Shown: piece by piece, positions 60,898 to 64,000 of the stretch
Numbering within the stretch: position 1 is the first letter of the stretch
Layout: the number at the start of each line of letters is the position of its first letter
Assembly (NCBI RefSeq): GCF_900116805.1
Contig: NZ_FPBV01000009.1
Location: forward strand, 62,001 to 126,000
Direction: 5' to 3'
DNA length: 64,000 nucleotides
DNA from: Paenalicyclobacillus macrosporangiidus
Lineage (GTDB): Bacteria; Bacillota; Bacilli; Alicyclobacillales; Alicyclobacillaceae
Notes under the pieces: model-generated
Database searches by the model: none
Told to the model about the DNA's origin: nothing
What the model saw: the letters and a program-made list of their open reading frames with translations, nothing else
Program-made: the position numbers and the translations under genes

Positions 60898-60932
60898 GGG
60901 TGCCTCCGCCACACCCCGTGGCGGAGGCACCC
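60898..60932. terminator. Bidirectional terminator used as intron target
   Basis: GGGTGCCTCCGCCAC (60898-60912) and GTGGCGGAGGCACCC (60918-60932), 15-bp perfect stem, with TTTT on both sides of it. It ends the metN-metI-dabb unit on the minus strand; the intron begins right after the minus-strand TTTT. Confidence 0.92.
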
Positions 60933-60965
60933 TTTTCTTTCGCCGCGCGTGTCCCGTCCGATCCC

Positions 60966-61253
60966 TTACGACTCGAAATCGACGGCGGCCGATCCGGCCA
61001 CCTCCCCCTTCAGCTCGGACAACAGCGCCTGATGCACCGGGTGTACCTGGTACGCCTGCATGTCGGCCAGCGAATCGAAGCGCGCGATGAGCGCGAGGTC
61101 ATAGGAGCGCGCCTCGTGCAGCACGTCGACACCGGCCTCAATCGACTTGAGCTCGGGGATCTTGCCCTGCATGTCGAGGATCAGCCGGCGAAGGCGCTCC
61201 GCCGTCTCCGGCCGCGGATCCTTCAACTTGAAAAACACGATGTGCGTAAACAC
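60966..61253 (-). CDS. Dabb-family stress-responsive barrel protein
   Basis: 95 residues, one ferredoxin-like Dabb domain: FTHIVFFKLKD, SIEAGVDVLHEARSYDLALIARF and YQVHPVHQAL with the conserved HPxH. Function unknown in bacteria. GTG 61253 with GGGAGG eight bases upstream, itself in the end of metI. Last gene of the methionine-transport unit. Confidence 0.88.
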   Translation of the reverse strand: MFTHIVFFKLKDPRPETAERLRRLILDMQGKIPELKSIEAGVDVLHEARSYDLALIARFDSLADMQAYQVHPVHQALLSELKGEVAGSAAVDFES

Positions 61254-61257
61254 CCCA

Positions 61258-61920
61258 TCAACCTCCCCGCCGGGACAGCCGGGCGACCCACCAATCGCCG
61301 ATGCCCTGCATCACTTGTACCAACACCATCATCACCACAATGGTAACCAACATGACGTCCGTTTGGAAGCGGTCGTACCCGTACCGCACCGCCAGGTCGC
61401 CCAGTCCGCCCCCGCCGATCACGCCCGCCATCGCCGAATAGCTCACGAGCGCAACCGCGGTGATCACGATGCCGGACAGGACGCCGGCCCTCGCCTCCGG
61501 CAGGAGCACCCACCACACAATCTGCCAGGTGGACGCCCCCATCGCCTGCGCGGCCTCAATCACACCGGGATCGACCTCCCGCAGGGCGGTCTCGGCGAGG
61601 CGCGCGTAAAACGGCGCGGCGCCGACCACCAGCGGCACAATGGCGGCCGTGGTGCCGATGGAGGTGCCCATCACCCACTCCGTGAACGGAATGAGCGCAA
61701 TCATCAGGATGATGAACGGCACCGACCGTAGCACGTTGACGATGAGCGACAGCGCTTGGTACACGGGGCGGTTGGCCAACAGATGGTTCGGCGAGAACAG
61801 CACCAGCAGGATGCCGATGGGCAGCCCGATGAGCGTGGACAGCAGGGTGCCCACCCCGACCATGTACAAGGTGGCTCCGGTGGCCTGCCAGATCTCCGGC
61901 CAGACGATATCAGCGTGCAT
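61258..61920 (-). CDS. metI: Methionine ABC transporter permease
   Basis: 220 residues with five hydrophobic helices and the EAA loop (EAAQAMGASTWQIVWWVLLPEA). NVLRSVPFIILMIALIPFT is the typical MetI helix 3. ATG 61920 overlaps the end of metN by 11 bases. Forms the methionine channel with MetN and MetQ. Confidence 0.94.
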   Translation of the reverse strand: MHADIVWPEIWQATGATLYMVGVGTLLSTLIGLPIGILLVLFSPNHLLANRPVYQALSLIVNVLRSVPFIILMIALIPFTEWVMGTSIGTTAAIVPLVVGAAPFYARLAETALREVDPGVIEAAQAMGASTWQIVWWVLLPEARAGVLSGIVITAVALVSYSAMAGVIGGGGLGDLAVRYGYDRFQTDVMLVTIVVMMVLVQVMQGIGDWWVARLSRRGG

Positions 61921-62938
61921 CGCGCCATCCCTCCTCGTCCCGGACGTCCACGCGGCAACCTCGCTCGCGGAGCCACTGGAACGCGCCTTGCACGTGCGCC
62001 GGTTCGCCCAGCCACTCCACGGTCAGGCGGGCGTACGGCTGATCCTTGACGCTGTCCACCTTCCCGTGGAGGATGGTGAACTGGGTCGACGTGTGCGCGG
62101 CCGCCTCCTTCAGGAACGGCCCCTCCGCGGCGGCGCCCGCGCAGACAATGCGCGCCACCGTGCCGCCGGACCGCGGGCGAACCTGATCCGGTTCCGGGTC
62201 GTCCGCTTCCAGCAAGGAGCGGGTGACCTCGTGGCGGGGAGAGACGAACACCTCGGTCAACGGCCCTTCCTCCACCACCTGCCCGTGATCCATCACCGCC
62301 ACGCGGTCGCACACGCGCTGGACCACCGCCATCTCATGGGTCACCATGACGATGGTCAACCCGAGACGCCGCTGGATGTCGAGCAACAGATCGAGGATGG
62401 CGCGGGTGGTGTTCGGATCCAGGGCGCTCGTCGCCTCGTCGCACAACAGGACGGACGGGTGATTGGCCAGCGCCCTGGCAATCGCGACCCGTTGCTTCTG
62501 GCCGCCGGAGAGCTGCGTAGGATACTTGTGCTCATATCCGCCGAGGCCGACCAACTCCAGCAGTTCCCCCACCCGGGCCCGCGCTTGTCTGCGCGCCACC
62601 CCCGCCAGCCGCAGGGGGAAGGCGACGTTGTCGGCGACGGTGGCCGATTGCAACAGGTGAAAGTGCTGAAAGATCATCCCGATGCGAGCCCGTTCCCGCT
62701 GCAGGGCCCGGGCCGGCAGGTCGGTCAGGCGCTTGCCCGCCACGGTGACGGTGCCCTCCGTGGGACGTTCCAACAGGTTGATGCAGCGCAGGAGCGTGCT
62801 CTTGCCTGCGCCCGACTGGCCGATGATGCCGTACACCTGCCCTTCCTCCACGCGCAGGGTCACACCCCGCAGCGCGTGCACGGACTGGCGGCCAGTTTGA
62901 TACACCTTGTGAATGGACTCCAGCTCTATCGCGGACAT
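61910..62938 (-). CDS. metN: Methionine ABC transporter ATP-binding protein
   Basis: 342 residues. Walker A GQSGAGKST (about 40-48), signature LSGGQKQRV, Walker B VLLCDEATSALD, and a C-terminal NIL domain (about 265-342) that senses methionine. First gene of metN-metI-dabb, behind a SAM-I riboswitch and two terminators. Confidence 0.95.
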   Translation of the reverse strand: MSAIELESIHKVYQTGRQSVHALRGVTLRVEEGQVYGIIGQSGAGKSTLLRCINLLERPTEGTVTVAGKRLTDLPARALQRERARIGMIFQHFHLLQSATVADNVAFPLRLAGVARRQARARVGELLELVGLGGYEHKYPTQLSGGQKQRVAIARALANHPSVLLCDEATSALDPNTTRAILDLLLDIQRRLGLTIVMVTHEMAVVQRVCDRVAVMDHGQVVEEGPLTEVFVSPRHEVTRSLLEADDPEPDQVRPRSGGTVARIVCAGAAAEGPFLKEAAAHTSTQFTILHGKVDSVKDQPYARLTVEWLGEPAHVQGAFQWLRERGCRVDVRDEEGWRDAR

Positions 62939-62991
62939 GGCTGCCCTCCCCCATGCAGCGGACCTGTCGTGTATTCCAGAAACCGTCCAGT

Positions 62992-63015
62992 AAAAACGCG
63001 CCCGGGAAGGGCGCG
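62992..63015 (-). terminator. Second leader terminator of metN
   Basis: On the minus strand CGCGCCC-ttccc-GGGCGCG then TTTTT. It lies 13 bases after the first terminator. Confidence 0.8.
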
Positions 63016-63023
63016 CGAAACAG

Positions 63024-63044
63024 AAAAGCGCCCGAGAAGGGCGC
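63024..63044 (-). terminator. First leader terminator of metN, SAM-controlled
   Basis: On the minus strand GCGCCC-ttctc-GGGCGC then TTTT, directly after the SAM-I aptamer. Confidence 0.85.
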
Positions 63045-63059
63045 GTCTACGCGACACTT

Positions 63060-63157
63060 CTCTCATCTCTCGGACACAGGGTCCGCAGGAATTGGCACCG
63101 ACTCGAGGCCGGTTGCTGGGCTTCATGGGGCCTGTCCCTCCGCCGCTCTGGATGAGA
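63060..63157 (-). ncRNA. SAM-I riboswitch (S-box) of metN-metI
   Basis: On the minus strand CTCATCCAGAGCGGCGGAGG, GACAGGCCCCATGAAGCCC, AGCAACCGGCC, GGTGCCAATTCC and GAGAGATGAGAG are in the S-box order, with P1 from CTCATC/GATGAG. SAM binding should terminate transcription before metN. Confidence 0.95.
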
Positions 63158-63186
63158 TCCCGCTGATTTCAGTTGTCTCAAACGAG

Positions 63187-63215
63187 AGCATATCGCCTGG
63201 GAATCGGTTTGTCAA
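63187..63215 (-). promoter_or_regulatory. metN promoter
   Basis: On the minus strand TTGACA (63210-63215), 17 bases, TATGCT (63187-63192). Confidence 0.85.
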
Positions 63216-63239
63216 CCACCCGCGAAACTTTACACACTC

Positions 63240-63267
63240 TGGAAAGTCTCGCATGGAAAGTCTCGCA
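63240..63267. repeat. 14-base tandem duplication between the two met promoters
   Basis: TGGAAAGTCTCGCA repeated twice without gap, 24 bases from the metN -35 and 7 from the metQ -35. Confidence 0.9.
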
Positions 63268-63273
63268 CAGCTA

Positions 63274-63302
63274 TTGACAAATGTCCGCCTCACCGCTAGC
63301 AT
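63274..63302 (+). promoter_or_regulatory. metQ promoter
   Basis: TTGACA (63274-63279), 17 bases, TAGCAT (63297-63302), 82 bases before the SAM-I aptamer. Confidence 0.82.
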
Positions 63303-63383
63303 GAGTCCATATAACGCCGCGCGGCAACCGGTTCGGGCCCGATGGCCCGTTCCGGACAGACAAATGCATATGTGAAGGTTCGC

Positions 63384-63501
63384 TCTTATCAAGAGAAGGT
63401 CGAGGGACTGGCCCGATGAAGCCCGGCAACCGGCGCGTGCCACCGGCGATGCGCACGGTGCTAACTCCTGCGGAACCCAGGTGTTTCCGAGAGATGAGAG
63501 G
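63384..63501 (+). ncRNA. SAM-I riboswitch (S-box) of metQ
   Basis: TCTTATCAAGAGAAGGTCGA, GGGACTGGCCCGATGAAGCC, CGGCAACCGG, GGTGCTAACTCC and GAGAGATGAGAG. All conserved parts are present, with a longer P3/P4 region than the minus-strand one. Followed by its terminator. Confidence 0.95.
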
Positions 63502-63516
63502 CGTCAGGAAAACTTC

Positions 63517-63544
63517 GCCCTCGTTCTGGGAACGGGGGCTTTTT
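63517..63544 (+). terminator. Leader terminator of metQ
   Basis: GCCCTCGTTC (63517-63526) and GAACGGGGGC (63530-63539) with one G-U pair, then TTTTT. Confidence 0.9.
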
Positions 63545-63609
63545 CGTCACCCCTCCGGGACACCCGGAGGTCGAATCACACCATCGACACCACGGAGGGG
63601 GTTTTCGCC

Positions 63610-64000
63610 ATGCCACGTACATCCATCGTTCGCTGGGCCGCTGCCTTGCTGGCCTCCGCCGCCCTTGTCGCCGGTTGCGGCGCTTCCCAGCAGGGGACGC
63701 CGTCGGCCGCCAACGAGTCGACGGCCGCCTCAACGGAACCGGTCGTGCTCAAGGTCGGCGCCAGCCCTGTCCCGCACGCCGAGATCCTGAACGCCGTCAA
63801 ACCGATCTTGGCCAAGGAAGGCATCGACCTGCAGGTGGTCGAGTTCCAAGATTATGTTCAGCCCAACCGGGCATTGGCGGAGGGCAGCCTGGACGCGAAC
63901 TTTTTCCAGCACGTGCCCTACCTGAACGAATACAACCAGCAAAACCACACCGACCTGGTGCCCACCGTGTCCGTTCACTTCGAGCCGCTCGGCCTGTATC
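63610..64000 (+). CDS. metQ: Methionine-binding lipoprotein, 3' part outside window
   Basis: The first 130 residues are visible. Lipoprotein signal with LVAGC, then the NLPA domain: LKVGASPVPHAEILNAVKP, LQVVEFQDYVQPNRALAEG, LDANFFQHVPYL. It delivers methionine to MetNI. ATG 63610 follows GGAGGGGG. In most Bacillota metQ follows metI; here it is divergent with its own S-box. Confidence 0.94.
   Translation, partial: MPRTSIVRWAAALLASAALVAGCGASQQGTPSAANESTAASTEPVVLKVGASPVPHAEILNAVKPILAKEGIDLQVVEFQDYVQPNRALAEGSLDANFFQHVPYLNEYNQQNHTDLVPTVSVHFEPLGLY

Overview
The window looks like a chromosome segment of a high-GC, spore-forming Bacillota, most like the Alicyclobacillaceae (Alicyclobacillus/Kyrpidia relatives). 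Reasons: strong AGGAGG-type ribosome sites with many GTG and TTG starts; Bacillus-type cis-regulatory RNAs (two SAM-I, two fluoride and one c-di-AMP riboswitch); a LysM-SleB cell-wall hydrolase; the classical menaquinone pathway; a B12-dependent ribonucleotide reductase with NrdR; and a sulfocyanin-type blue copper protein. The family assignment is inference; no rRNA is present to settle it.

Layout. 1-7.2 kb: partial rocA, a Trp-rich small ORF, a GmhB-like phosphatase, a beta-hydroxyacid dehydrogenase, a MarR regulator, a glycosyltransferase, a DUF47 protein, a small HTH protein, and an NlpC/P60 hydrolase behind a c-di-AMP riboswitch. 7.3-14.5 kb: an AT-richer accessory zone of decaying genes (Asp-box protein, terpene-cyclase-like toroid protein with one nonsense codon, frameshifted VOC protein), a nitroreductase, a MarR/MDR pair, and an MFS exporter whose TetR regulator is truncated and which is bracketed by two copies of an IS-end sequence. 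14.5-17.2 kb: a fluoride-resistance locus with two crcB/fluC genes, two fluoride riboswitches that face each other, and a CPA-type antiporter. 17.2-28.1 kb: acyl-CoA thioesterase, LysM-SleB hydrolase, nrdJ and nrdR behind a promoter with NrdR-type boxes, a HAD phosphatase with a cobalamin adenosyltransferase, an MBL hydrolase, a NUDIX protein, a membrane protein, dapF and tRNA-Leu(CAG). 28.2-39.5 kb: a sulfocyanin-like lipoprotein that has lost copper ligands, a polysaccharide deacetylase, a cupredoxin, an FAD protein, nitronate monooxygenase, scoAB, a flavin reductase, a CPA1 antiporter, a YgjP-type metalloprotease and an intact sulfocyanin. 39.5-47.6 kb: a tightly overlapping menB-menE-menF-menD-menH-tlpA run opposite divergent menA. 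47.8-59 kb: a multidomain glucosaminidase, a YyaL protein, a nucleotide-sugar dehydrogenase, efeO-efeB, a phosphodiester glycosidase and an anchored propeller-like protein. 59-61 kb: a complete group IIC intron. 61-64 kb: methionine uptake, with metN-metI-dabb and metQ diverging from one control region carrying two promoters and two SAM-I riboswitches.

How parts fit together. NrdJ needs adenosylcobalamin; a PduO-type adenosyltransferase able to make it is encoded 1.6 kb upstream of nrdR-nrdJ. The men genes make menaquinone for a respiratory chain that may use the sulfocyanin. EfeO and EfeB would handle iron, but no permease gene (efeU) lies in the window. The most unusual stretch is the fluoride locus: inward-facing riboswitches flank the exporter pair, one drives the exporters, and the other drives only a three-codon ORF before a terminator-like hairpin. 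Next in interest are the NrdR-box/promoter layout, the sulfocyanin paralogue without copper ligands, and the two back-to-back SAM-I switches.
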